DNA from: Bacillota bacterium
GTDB taxonomy: Bacteria > Bacillota > Sulfobacillia > Sulfobacillales > Sulfobacillaceae
Assembly: GCA_023512105.1 (NCBI GenBank)
Contig: JAIMAE010000004.1
Coordinates: 1 to 52,415 of the forward strand
Direction: 5' to 3'
Length of the DNA stretch: 52,415 nucleotides
Below are positions 34,399 through 42,370 of the stretch, piece after piece; within the stretch, counting starts at the first letter, position 1, and each line of letters begins with the position of its first letter. A model generated the notes under the pieces. That model did not search any database and was not told the DNA's origin. It saw only the letters and a program-made list of their open reading frames with translations. The translations under genes and the position numbers were made by a program.

Positions 34399-34954
34399 CG
34401 CGCGCCTCCCCAGCCTCAGACAACCACCATAAAAGCCCGAGCCAAGCGATGCCATTTTGAATCTCGCCGGCTGCAAGCGCCTGCCGAACCCGCCAGACCG
34501 GCCAGCGCACGGCCTCAATCGCCTCGTCGCGGTCCTGGCCGAGGCGTCCCGGACTCAGCCCGCGGGCGTAAAACAGAAACACCGCCTCCTCGGTATACCC
34601 TGGAGAGGGGTAAAAGCGACCGACCAGCCGCCACTCTCGGCCCCTCCAGCCGGTCTCCTCCTCCAGCTCTCGGCGGGCCGCTGCCACAGGGCTTTCCTCG
34701 CCCTCCACTTTCCCGGCCGGCAGCTCCCACAGCCAGCTCTGGACCGCCCACCGGTACTGTCGGACCATGACCACGTGCTGGTTGTCATCCTCGGCCACCA
34801 CCGCCACCGCCGGCACGCGCAGGACCACCTCGCGGCTGGTGGGGTTCGCTCCCACCACCACCGGGTCGACCCGCACCCCGACCGCCCGCCCTTCAAAAGC
34901 CACCGTACCCAGACCAGCCGGCATCTCCCGGCGGTCGTAGACGCGCTGGCTCAT
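34382..34954 (-). CDS. nudF: ADP-ribose pyrophosphatase (Nudix)
   Basis: Hydrolyses ADP-ribose to AMP and ribose-5-phosphate. The 190-residue protein has the complete Nudix box in GKVEGEESPVAAARRELEEETGW (first Gly, REXXEE and final Gly present; 23 residues, shown here as GKVEGEESPVAAA then RRELEEETGW). The upstream VRQYRWAV and downstream PSPGYTEEAVFLF with the second Glu match the NudF subgroup. ATG at 34954 overlaps the stop of the Hfq-like gene as ATGA. Confidence 0.92.
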   Translation of the reverse strand: MSQRVYDRREMPAGLGTVAFEGRAVGVRVDPVVVGANPTSREVVLRVPAVAVVAEDDNQHVVMVRQYRWAVQSWLWELPAGKVEGEESPVAAARRELEEETGWRGREWRLVGRFYPSPGYTEEAVFLFYARGLSPGRLGQDRDEAIEAVRWPVWRVRQALAAGEIQNGIAWLGLLWWLSEAGEARGAAQR

Positions 34955-35244
34955 TCCCTTACCGCCGGGCGCATCTCCAGCAGGGCGTGTTTGAAAATCA
35001 GGCGCTCGACCCCCTCGGCGTCCGTCAAGACCACGGCGTAACTGTCGTACCCAGACAGCCGCCCCTCGATTCGGTCCCCGTTTTGAGTGACGCAGGCCAC
35101 CACCACCTGCTCATGCATCCAGCGCTGAAAGATGCTCTCCTGGGCGCGACTGTGCCGGGCGCCGGTAGGCTCCGCCACCGGACGCACCACCACCCCCTCG
35201 CCTTGCCCCCGCGGCACCACTTCCACCCATTTTCCGCTGGCCAC
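34951..35244 (-). CDS. Hfq-like Sm protein with N-terminal extension
   Basis: RNA chaperone fold. Residues 35-95 of this 97-residue protein align with Hfq: QESIFQRWMHEQ for the N-terminal helix, VACVTQNGDRIEGRLSGYDSY for Sm1 (with YDSY where Hfq has FDXF), and LIFKHALLEMRP for Sm2, keeping the Lys-His of the YKHA motif that binds RNA 3 prime ends. About 34 additional residues precede the fold, with several Arg. GTG at 35244 has GAGGAGG about 11 bases upstream; no later start would keep the helix. hfq normally sits next to miaA; here it is in the nudF-endoQ operon. It could be the only Hfq or a second one. Confidence 0.72.
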   Translation of the reverse strand: MASGKWVEVVPRGQGEGVVVRPVAEPTGARHSRAQESIFQRWMHEQVVVACVTQNGDRIEGRLSGYDSYAVVLTDAEGVERLIFKHALLEMRPAVRE

Positions 35245-35319
35245 CGAGTTTTGCTCCTCCTCTGACCTGGTCCCTCCAACCCGGAACGGGTCGTGACTCC
35301 CAGTGCATCCTCGCCGGCG

Positions 35320-36042
35320 CTAGGACGGCGAATCCAGGCCCGGCCGGGGAGCGCCTGGCCACAGCGGGCGGCTGCCCGCGGCACGGGTTCCATCCACCCC
35401 GAGGCGACGGTTGACGGCATCCAACACCGCCCGCACGGCGGCCCCTTGTCCGTCGCCCCGCTCAGCCACCGCCCCGATTAAGACCTCCTCCCGTCGACGC
35501 GGGTTGAGAAAGCTCACCGCCACCACCACCACCGACTTTCCGCTCAGCTGAACGGTCTTGAGGTCAGAGAGCACCAAGGCCTCGCGGACCGTCGGCACCT
35601 GGTTCACCGCCTCCACGGCCGCCGAGGCCAGGGCTCTTAAGTGTTGGCTGGGCACGTAGCGTCCACTCCATTCCCCCACGTATTGGACGCTTTCGTCGTC
35701 GGAGGGCTGTAAGACGACCCGCGACGACGCCAACCCGCGCACCGTGTCTAGATCCAGGCGAAACTCCGCGATGGTCAGCCGCCCCATCGGCCGCACCTGT
35801 GGCAGGTCGGCGATCTGAGCGACCGAGATCACCCGCCGGTCGACCCGGACCCCCCACTGGGCCAGCAACGCACTTTCCACGTCGCGCACAATTTGCTTGG
35901 GAGCGCGTTCCAGCGTGGCCAAGACGTGGATCTCCTCGATCGCCCCCCAGTCGTTGACGGCAATAAAACAGCGCACTACGCCTGGCAGGCGCGCGATCAA
36001 GGACTCCATCTCCCCGACCTCAACGCGCGCAGTATCCCCCAT
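35320..36042 (-). CDS. Conserved protein of unknown function
   Basis: A soluble 240-residue protein. The N-terminal part shows a conserved-looking block with EEIHVLATLERAPKQIVRDV then ESALLAQWGVRVDRRVISVAQI (read in two runs), which I recall from uncharacterised proteins of Clostridia-like Bacillota. The second half forms alternating strands and helices (DLKTVQLSGKSVVVVAVSFL) reminiscent of Asp23 or hpf-like small alpha/beta units. The C terminus is Pro/Arg-rich. ATG at 36042 has AGGGGA 9 bases upstream. It lies just after spo0A and before the Hfq-like gene. No function is assigned. Confidence 0.75.
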   Translation of the reverse strand: MGDTARVEVGEMESLIARLPGVVRCFIAVNDWGAIEEIHVLATLERAPKQIVRDVESALLAQWGVRVDRRVISVAQIADLPQVRPMGRLTIAEFRLDLDTVRGLASSRVVLQPSDDESVQYVGEWSGRYVPSQHLRALASAAVEAVNQVPTVREALVLSDLKTVQLSGKSVVVVAVSFLNPRRREEVLIGAVAERGDGQGAAVRAVLDAVNRRLGVDGTRAAGSRPLWPGAPRPGLDSPS

Positions 36043-36136
36043 CTTCTGGTCCCCTAGCCCTGTTCAAGGTTGTTCCAATCCCCTACTCCATTCGCGATGG
36101 GGGAAGAAAATTCCTCTCGGCTCGGCGCTACCCTTT

Positions 36137-36928
36137 TTAGCTCGCCTTCATCTGCATGCGCAGGCGGTCGGCAACCATGGCGATGAATTCGGAGTTGGTC
36201 GGCTTGCCGCGCTCCCGGTTGACGGTGTGGCCGAAGATGGAGTTGATCACGTCCACATTGCCGCGCGCCCAAGCCACCTCGATGGCGTGGCGGATGGCCC
36301 GCTCCACCCGGCTGGGGGTGGTCTTGAACTTTTGGGCGATCGAGGGATACAGCTCTTTGGTCACTCCGCTCAAGAGGTCGACCCGGTTGACCACCATCAA
36401 GATGGCCTCTCGCAGGTAGAGATAGCCCTTGATGTGGGCCGGGATGCCGATCTCGTGGATGATGTTGGTCACCTCGACATCGAGGTGGCGAACCGGCACC
36501 AGCGACAGTTTCGCCCCCACCGGCGCGCTCTCCGGCAACCGCTTGGCCGGCTGCGGCTTGGCGGCCAGCTGCTTGATCCTTGCGGCCAACACCTTTAAGT
36601 TAAAGGGCTTTAAGATGTAGTAGTCGGCCCCCAGCTCCAGCGCCTTTTGGGTCATCGTCTCCTGCCCAAACGCGGTCAGGACGATCACCTTGGGGCGCTT
36701 CTCCCAATCCTGTTGGGCGAGCCGCTCCAGCACCCCAATCCCGTCGAGGTGGGGCATAATGATATCCAAAATAATGACGTCGACGTGATGGCTGTTGAGA
36801 AAATCCAACACTTCCAGACCGTGTGAGGCAATTCCCGCCACCTCAAGCCCCTCTTCGGTGGCAACCGCCTCTCGCAAAAGCTCTCGGAACTCCCGATTGT
36901 CGTCGGCAATCAACACACTGATGGCCAT
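36137..36928 (-). CDS. spo0A: Sporulation response regulator Spo0A
   Basis: Master regulator of sporulation entry. The 263-residue protein has the receiver domain with acidic pocket (Asp9, Asp10), phospho-Asp55 in [13 protein letters not shown], the switch Thr in VLTAFGQE and Lys in ILKPFNL, then a linker and the effector domain with [19 protein letters not shown], the recognition helix [18 protein letters not shown] and [18 protein letters not shown] at 36928 has GGAGG upstream. A 0A box and a sigma-H-like promoter lie upstream. spoIVB precedes it, the classic arrangement. Confidence 0.98.
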   Translation of the reverse strand: MAISVLIADDNREFRELLREAVATEEGLEVAGIASHGLEVLDFLNSHHVDVIILDIIMPHLDGIGVLERLAQQDWEKRPKVIVLTAFGQETMTQKALELGADYYILKPFNLKVLAARIKQLAAKPQPAKRLPESAPVGAKLSLVPVRHLDVEVTNIIHEIGIPAHIKGYLYLREAILMVVNRVDLLSGVTKELYPSIAQKFKTTPSRVERAIRHAIEVAWARGNVDVINSIFGHTVNRERGKPTNSEFIAMVADRLRMQMKAS

Positions 36929-36975
36929 GCTTTCGCCTCCGCACTCTTGGCAGCGTTTTGTGGTCCTTTCCCTTT

Positions 36976-37000
36976 CTTCTCCGGCATTTGGGAATATCCT
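36976..37000 (-). promoter_or_regulatory. Possible sigma-H promoter of spo0A
   Basis: On the minus strand AGGATAT (36994-37000) and GGAGAAG (36976-36982) are 11 bases apart, close to the sigma-H pattern RNAGGAWWW and RNNGAAT with one mismatch in the -10. It is about 50 bases before the spo0A ATG. Confidence 0.35.
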
Positions 37001-37041
37001 GCCTCGGCAGCGGACTTCCTCCCTTGAACCTTTCTCAGCAT

Positions 37042-37048
37042 TTCGACA
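37042..37048 (-). promoter_or_regulatory. Spo0A-binding 0A box upstream of spo0A
   Basis: TGTCGAA on the minus strand is a perfect core match to the 0A box TGNCGAA, about 115 bases before the spo0A start and 45 bases before the sigma-H-like promoter. It suggests autoregulation as in Bacillus. A 7-base match alone can be chance. Confidence 0.45.
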
Positions 37049-37087
37049 TAATTCGCGGGATTCCCTGCCAGTCGTCAGGGCGCCATC

Positions 37088-37127
37088 AAAAAATTGGAGA
37101 GCTGCCCTGGGGCGGCGTCGACCCCAG
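37088..37127 (-). terminator. Possible terminator after spoIVB
   Basis: CTGGGG (37107-37112) pairs with CCCCAG (37122-37127); on the minus strand a run of six T follows 13 bases after the stem. The distance to the T run makes it a weak candidate. Confidence 0.4.
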
Positions 37128-37135
37128 TCGGTGAA

Positions 37136-38452
37136 TCATTGGCCCCCGGTCCCGAGATGGGACCGCAGTTCCTGCACCATCCACCAGGCGTAACAGCCGT
37201 AGCCGAGTTGTGGATTCCCTAGCACTACGTGGGTGACGGCACCCACCAGCCGACCGTCTTGGACGATCGGGCTGCCGCTCATGCCTTGGATCACGCCCCC
37301 GGCCTCGGCGAGCAGGCGGGGGTCGGTGACCTTAAAGACGATGCCGCGCGGCATCGGGCGGTCTTGACGGAAGGTGCGCAGGATTTCAATCCGATAGTGG
37401 GCCACCGTCCCCTGGTCCAACACCGTCCACAAGCTGGCCGGGCCCGGATGCACCTGGTCGGGCAGGGCCACCGGCATCGGAGAGACCTTTTGCAGGTCAG
37501 CGGGCATTCGAGACAAGATCCCTCCGACCCCGAGCCGGCCGTTCCAGCTCACGCTCCCCGCCAACCCGCCGTCGCGCTCCAGCACCCCGATCTTCTCCCC
37601 CGGCTTGCCTTCTTGGGCCGCCTTGACCCCGACCACCTTGGCGCTGAAGACTTGGCCGCGCAAGACCGGAGCGGGAATGGCGGTCAGCCCATCGGTCAAA
37701 CTATGCCCGAGGGCGGCATAGGCGCGGCGGCCGGGCAAAACCAGGGTTAGGGTGCCAACCCCGCTGGCCTGCGACTGCACCAACAGGCCAAGGCGATAGC
37801 GGTGGCTGAGGATGCCCCAGACCGGGGTCACCGCGATCTGGCGCACCCCGTCCGGCCCTGCCACAGCCAAGGTCACGGGGGCGTGCCGCTGTCCGGCGAC
37901 TTGGGTCAGCTGGCTCAGTTGGGCGTCAGAGGTCAACGGCTGCCCATCGGCTTGGAGCAAAATCTCCCCGGCCTGGATGCCGACCGCTTGGGCCGGTAGG
38001 GTCAGCCCCTGGGCGGTGTGGACCGGCGACCAGCCGGAGACCACCAAGCCCTGGGTGTGCACCACCACCCCGATCGCCTGCCCGCCCGGCAAGACGTACT
38101 GGGGCGGCACGCTTTCGACCTCGGTTTGGCCCAATGGAAGCCATCCCCAAGCCCGCCAGGCCAGCTGGATGCGTCCGGCACCCAAGGCTTCAATTTGGAT
38201 CTGCTTAGCGTGCAAAAATTGCCAGGCATGGGCCACCGACCGGCCGTTGACCAACACCTTGGCCCCGCTGGCGGCCACCGCGACCGGCACCCACGGGCTC
38301 CAATCCAAACACCGCGGTTGACCGCGCACCACGTCCATCCGATGCGGCCACAACGCCCATATTCGCACCGGCGGTAACAGTGGGGCCGCCAGGACCACGG
38401 CGCCCAGCAGGCTGGCCACCCACTTTCGCATGCGGGGAGGTGACGGGGGCAC
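37136..38452 (-). CDS. spoIVB: SpoIVB serine peptidase
   Basis: Secreted from the forespore to trigger SpoIVFB processing of pro-sigma-K. The 438-residue protein has an N-terminal membrane anchor/signal (VASLLGAVVLAAPLLPP), a PDZ domain (about 170-240, GIQAGEILLQADGQPL), and the S55 peptidase with the His in YAALGHSL, IGVLERDGGLAGS and the nucleophile Ser in GVIQGMSGSPIVQDG followed by VTHVVLGNPQLGYG. The GTG at 38452 is chosen because AAAGGAG is 10 bases upstream; the ATG at 38431 has no ribosome site and GTG 38461 is too close. It precedes spo0A. Confidence 0.94.
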   Translation of the reverse strand: MPPSPPRMRKWVASLLGAVVLAAPLLPPVRIWALWPHRMDVVRGQPRCLDWSPWVPVAVAASGAKVLVNGRSVAHAWQFLHAKQIQIEALGAGRIQLAWRAWGWLPLGQTEVESVPPQYVLPGGQAIGVVVHTQGLVVSGWSPVHTAQGLTLPAQAVGIQAGEILLQADGQPLTSDAQLSQLTQVAGQRHAPVTLAVAGPDGVRQIAVTPVWGILSHRYRLGLLVQSQASGVGTLTLVLPGRRAYAALGHSLTDGLTAIPAPVLRGQVFSAKVVGVKAAQEGKPGEKIGVLERDGGLAGSVSWNGRLGVGGILSRMPADLQKVSPMPVALPDQVHPGPASLWTVLDQGTVAHYRIEILRTFRQDRPMPRGIVFKVTDPRLLAEAGGVIQGMSGSPIVQDGRLVGAVTHVVLGNPQLGYGCYAWWMVQELRSHLGTGGQ

Positions 38453-38618
38453 AGGTTCCACGCTCCTTTCCACGGCGTTTGCCGTCCCTTCGGCATCCCT
38501 AACCTCCCCCGTCCGCCTCCCCCGCCATTCCCGGGATTGCCGGCAAGCCAGCCAGCAATGCGACAAGAAAGGTGCCGCCGGTGCCGCCCGAGGGAGGTTG
38601 CGGCAACGCCGCCAAAGC

Positions 38619-38642
38619 AAAAAGCCCGGGAACACCCCGGGC
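38619..38642 (-). terminator. Intrinsic terminator of the nitrilase-fold gene
   Basis: On the minus strand GCCCGGG and CCCGGGC (38636-38642 and 38624-38630) pair around a 5-base loop and are followed by TTTTT, about 25 bases after the stop at 38667. Confidence 0.9.
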
Positions 38643-38666
38643 GGTCTTCAGGAGACGATGGCGACC

Positions 38667-39746
38667 TTAACCCGAAGTCCCCGGATCCGGCCGCTTCCAA
38701 ATCCCAGCTTCGATCAATTTTTCGACCTGTCGTTCGATCACCTCCCGCCGGTATCCGGCGTGGTCGTATGGGGAACGATTTAGGTAGAGGTTCTTGGGAT
38801 AGACCGGGCGATCGTAGATTAGGCGGTACTGCTCGGCTTGCACGTCCTTTAGCCAGTTGTCCCACAGCGCCGCGGTGCGGTGACGCCGCAAGGCCTCGAT
38901 GTCGATAGGGCCGGCCACGTAGGTCGATCCCCCGCCGTAGCGCTGTTGCCCCACGATGCGTCCCTTGTAGTCCACGATCATCGACTGGCCGCCGAAGGTG
39001 TCAATGGGGAGGGAAGAGGAAGCCTCCAGGTAGTAGGTGCCTAAATTGGGTGCCACGATGTAGAGGTTGTTGTCCAGGGCTCGGGCCCGGTTTTGGATTT
39101 CAAAGAATTCGTTGCCGGTGTGCGGGTGGGGGTAGGAGCCGCGGTAGACCACCTCGGCCCCGTTCATCGCCAACCCCCGGGCGTTTTCCGGGTACGACCC
39201 CTCGTTGGCCATCATGATCCCCAGTCGCCCGATCGGCGTGTCGACCACCGGGTAGAAGGCCTCCAGGTTCGCGCCATAGAGCTCCACCCAGTGGTCGTAG
39301 ACGTCGAAGGGGGTGAGGGAGTGTTCCACCGGATACAGTGGGGCCACCTTGTGGTGGCGCAAGATCACGTTCCCTTCCGGGTCGAGAATAAAGCCGACGT
39401 TGAAGAAGCGCTGGGGAAACGCGGGGTGGCGGGCCTTGGCCTGCGCCATCACGTAGACCTTCCAGTGGCGGGCCAACTGTCCCAAAAATTCTGTCTCTTC
39501 TCCGGGAATGTCGATGGCGCACTCGGCCGCATACCGTTCGTGGTCCAGGTCAAACACTTCGTCGGTGAAGCCCTGCAGCGCTCCTTCGGGAATCGCCACC
39601 AACCGCACCGGCAACTCCAGGCTCGACAGCCAGGCGGCGGCCGCCATCAGGTCGGCCAGATGCTCGAGATTGCGCCGAATCTCCTTGCGATGGCGGATGC
39701 CATAGACGGTCGGAATCAGTCCGACCGCTGAATACGGTTCAATCAT
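38667..39746 (-). CDS. Nitrilase-superfamily protein with Ala at the nucleophile position
   Basis: Carbon-nitrogen hydrolase fold of 359 residues. The catalytic Glu (Glu54 in AIPEGALQGF) and Lys (Lys133 in VILRHHKVAPLYPVEHS) are present. The third residue should be Cys in the strand after TPIGRLGIMM, but the codon at 39207-39209 gives Ala180 (MMANEGSYPENARGLA). The overall plan, including GNEFFEIQNRARALDNNLY, resembles aliphatic amidases and formamidases. ATG at 39746 has AGGAGG 8 bases upstream, and the gene has its own terminator. It separates recN/YuiD from spoIVB. Catalysis by the usual mechanism is unlikely; a binding role is possible. Confidence 0.85.
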   Translation of the reverse strand: MIEPYSAVGLIPTVYGIRHRKEIRRNLEHLADLMAAAAWLSSLELPVRLVAIPEGALQGFTDEVFDLDHERYAAECAIDIPGEETEFLGQLARHWKVYVMAQAKARHPAFPQRFFNVGFILDPEGNVILRHHKVAPLYPVEHSLTPFDVYDHWVELYGANLEAFYPVVDTPIGRLGIMMANEGSYPENARGLAMNGAEVVYRGSYPHPHTGNEFFEIQNRARALDNNLYIVAPNLGTYYLEASSSLPIDTFGGQSMIVDYKGRIVGQQRYGGGSTYVAGPIDIEALRRHRTAALWDNWLKDVQAEQYRLIYDRPVYPKNLYLNRSPYDHAGYRREVIERQVEKLIEAGIWKRPDPGTSG

Positions 39747-39789
39747 CCCACATACCTCCTGTGTGAATGCATAAACGCAGGCCCTCGAC

Positions 39790-40236
39790 CTATCCCCAGA
39801 TTGCCCAGGCCACGCCCCACAGCGTCCCGATCAACACCTCGACCGGGGTGTGGCCGATGTACTCGGGAAAATCTTGGGGCTCTTCGCCCATGCGAACCGG
39901 GTGGACGCTGAGCGCGCGTTGCAGGCGGTTTAAATAGCGGGCCTGCAATCCCACCGCTCGGCGCACCCCGATGGCGTCGTAGAGCACGATCAGGCCAAAC
40001 ACGGTGGCCACCGCAAAGGCCGAAGAGTGGGGGCCGTAGCGCCGCCCGATGCCGGTCACCAAAGCCGCGACCATCGCGGAGTGGGAGCTCGGCATCCCTC
40101 CGGCCCCCAGCAGGCGTTCCAGGCGAGCTCGCCGCCGGTACCAGGCGTAAAGCAAAAACTTTAGGACCTGGGCAGACAGCGCCGCGGTCACGGCGGTTAG
40201 TAACACGGGATTGACGTCCAACCAGGCTGCGGCCAT
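39790..40236 (-). CDS. Divergent PAP2 family membrane protein (YuiD/DUF212)
   Basis: A 148-residue membrane protein with about four hydrophobic segments. The phosphatase-like motif GGMPSSHSAMVAALVTGIG and the downstream YDAIGVRRAVG and LIGHTPVEVLIGTLWG are hallmarks of the DUF212/YuiD family, which is distantly related to acid phosphatases. The substrate is unknown; lipid phosphate is a guess. ATG at 40236 follows the recN stop with one base between, so it is the last gene of the recN operon. Confidence 0.87.
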   Translation of the reverse strand: MAAAWLDVNPVLLTAVTAALSAQVLKFLLYAWYRRRARLERLLGAGGMPSSHSAMVAALVTGIGRRYGPHSSAFAVATVFGLIVLYDAIGVRRAVGLQARYLNRLQRALSVHPVRMGEEPQDFPEYIGHTPVEVLIGTLWGVAWAIWG

Positions 40237-40237
40237 G

Positions 40238-41908
40238 CTAGCCCACCCTCTGCCCACCGGCATCCTCCTCGTTGAGCAAACTCGCGGCATGCCTGAGCGC
40301 GGCTTCGTCCTGCTGGCCGCTCAGCATCCGCGCCACCTCCGCCGTCCGCTCGGGGCCGGTCACCCACCGCACCCGGGTGACCGCCCCTTCCGGGCCTACC
40401 CATTTCTCCACCAGCAGTTGGCGCCCTGCCAAGGCCGCGATCGTCGGCTGATGGGTAACCAGCACCACCTGGTTGTGAGCCGCCAAGCCGTGAAGCAGCT
40501 GTCCGACTCGCAGCGCGGCTACCCCCCCGAGTCCACTATCCGGCTCGTCTAACAGGAAGGTGGCCCCTTCCTGGCCCGACTCTAAGAGCGTCATCGCCAA
40601 GGCCACCCGGGCCAGCTCGCCGCCCGAAGCCACCTTGGCCAACGGCTTGAGCGGCTGGCCGGGAGCCGCCGCAAAGGCCACCTCCAGCCGGTCCATGCCT
40701 TCCGGTCCGCAGGGCGCTTGATCCCATTGGAATTCGAAACGGGCACCGGGCATCTCCATGTCCGCCAAGAGCTCGACCACCTTGGCGGCCAGACCCGGGG
40801 CGTTTTGGCGACGCGCGTCTGACAACTTCTGCGCGGCCTGGCGGTAGGCCTCCGAGGCCTCTTCGCGGGCGCGCTGCAGCCGGTGCTCCTCCAACCCCAG
40901 GGCTTGCCAGCGCAGGGATTCGGCCCGCAGGGTCTCGCGGCGGTGGATCACCTCGTCCAAAGTTGGCCCCCACCGCCGGCGGGCTCGGGCCAAAAGGTCG
41001 GCCCGCTCTTCCAGCGCCTCCAGGTGGGAAGCATTCCAATCGACCGCGGCCTGCCAACGCCCAAGCTCCCATCCCGCCTCTTTGACCTGTTCGACGATCG
41101 CCTCCCAGGTCTCGGCCACCGCTTGCAGGCTCGGGTCCAGCTGCGCCATGGCCCGCAGCTCTCGCCCCACCTCGTAGACCGAGCGCTCCACTCCCACTCC
41201 GCCCTCGCTGCCCTGAAGCCACTGCAAGACCCTGGCATATCCCTCGGCCAGTCGCTGCCGGTGGCGCAGCCGTTCCAGTTCCGCCGCCACCTCCTCGTCT
41301 TCTCCCGGGCGCAAGTTCAAGGCCTCCAAAGCCTCAAGCTCTTCCAACAGGCGCTCGCGCTCCGCGGCACTGGGCAGCCCTTGGGCCCACTCGGCAAGCC
41401 TCTGCTCGGCCCCCTTCCAGGTCTTGTACGCGCTCGACACCGCGTCCCTAAGCGGGATGAGGCCCAAGGCGCGGTCCAGCCACTCCAGGATCTCAGAGGG
41501 CCCGAGGCGAGTGGCCCCGTGCTGGCCGGCGTATTCCACCAACCGGCTGGCCACGGCCCGCAAGGTGCGTTGGGAGACGGGCTGGCCCATGACCCGGAAG
41601 CTGGAACGGTCGGCCGTGACCTCGCGTTGAATCACCAACTCCGCCTCCCGCTCGACCCCGGCCTCCTCCAGCACCGCCCAGGCTGGGTGGTGTGGCGCAA
41701 TCTCCCACACCTCGACCACTCGGCATCGGGGGCCAAACCGCCCCAGCCACTGCCCCTCCCAACGCAGTCCCAAGCCGGCCAAAATGGCCTCCAAGAGCTG
41801 GCTCTTGCCGCTGCCTGATTCGCCGGTGATGGCCACCAACCCCGCTGGCCACTCCAGGTCCAGGTGTTGAATCAGGCCAAAGTTCTCGATCTGGAGCGCT
41901 CGCAACAT
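40238..41908 (-). CDS. recN: DNA repair protein RecN
   Basis: SMC-like ATPase that gathers DNA double-strand breaks. The 556 residues carry Walker A GESGSGKS (29-36), a central long coiled-coil region (about 150-370), the ABC signature ASGGELARVALA and Walker B FLLDEPDSGLGG, where most RecN have DEVDXGIGG. ATG at 41908 is 6 bases after GGTGAG. It directly follows argR as in Bacillus (ahrC-recN). It complements the Ku end-joining genes elsewhere in the window. Confidence 0.95.
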   Translation of the reverse strand: MLRALQIENFGLIQHLDLEWPAGLVAITGESGSGKSQLLEAILAGLGLRWEGQWLGRFGPRCRVVEVWEIAPHHPAWAVLEEAGVEREAELVIQREVTADRSSFRVMGQPVSQRTLRAVASRLVEYAGQHGATRLGPSEILEWLDRALGLIPLRDAVSSAYKTWKGAEQRLAEWAQGLPSAAERERLLEELEALEALNLRPGEDEEVAAELERLRHRQRLAEGYARVLQWLQGSEGGVGVERSVYEVGRELRAMAQLDPSLQAVAETWEAIVEQVKEAGWELGRWQAAVDWNASHLEALEERADLLARARRRWGPTLDEVIHRRETLRAESLRWQALGLEEHRLQRAREEASEAYRQAAQKLSDARRQNAPGLAAKVVELLADMEMPGARFEFQWDQAPCGPEGMDRLEVAFAAAPGQPLKPLAKVASGGELARVALAMTLLESGQEGATFLLDEPDSGLGGVAALRVGQLLHGLAAHNQVVLVTHQPTIAALAGRQLLVEKWVGPEGAVTRVRWVTGPERTAEVARMLSGQQDEAALRHAASLLNEEDAGGQRVG

Positions 41909-41915
41909 CGCTCGC

Positions 41916-42368
41916 TCACCGCAGCGCTTTCAGGCGGTCGGCGATCAGAGGCGCCTCGGCCCGGGAACGGGCCACCACCAACACCGTGTTGTCCCCGGCC
42001 AGGGTGCCAGCCACGTCCTCCCAGTTCATCCCGTCGATGGCCTCGGAGACCACGTTGGCGCCCGCGGGCAGGGTTTTGACCACCACCAGGTTTTCGCTCA
42101 CCACCACGTCGACCAAGACCTCCCGCATGATGCGCCGAAATTTTTCGTGCGCCGCCGTGGTCGGCGAGGAGGGCAGCGCGTAGCGGTGGCGGTCTTGGTA
42201 GGGCACCTTCAAAAGCCCGAGCTCCTTAATGTCGCGAGACACCGTAGCCTGGGTGGCTGGGATCCCTCGCTCGGCCAACAGTTCCGCCAATTCCTCCTGG
42301 GTTTCGATCGCGTAGGTCTGCACCATGGCCTGAATCAACGCCTGGCGCGTCCGCTTATCGTGGCGCAT
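41916..42368 (-). CDS. argR: Arginine repressor ArgR/AhrC
   Basis: Arginine-dependent hexameric repressor/activator of arginine metabolism. The 150-residue protein has the N-terminal winged helix (AIETQEELAELLAERGIPATQATVSRDIKELGL, with the TVSRDIKEL recognition helix) and the C-terminal oligomerisation and arginine site ALPAGANVV-like TLPAGANVVSEAID and GTLAGDNTVLVV. ATG at 42368 has AAAGGGG 8 bases upstream. It overlaps the nadK stop by no bases: gap is 2. Confidence 0.95.
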   Translation of the reverse strand: MRHDKRTRQALIQAMVQTYAIETQEELAELLAERGIPATQATVSRDIKELGLLKVPYQDRHRYALPSSPTTAAHEKFRRIMREVLVDVVVSENLVVVKTLPAGANVVSEAIDGMNWEDVAGTLAGDNTVLVVARSRAEAPLIADRLKALR

Positions 42369-42370
42369 CT

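Noticed and set aside
33625-34770. Plus-strand open frame of 381 codons over endoQ and nudF
   Set aside because: Low-complexity Arg/Pro/Gly-rich product opposite to two well supported genes.
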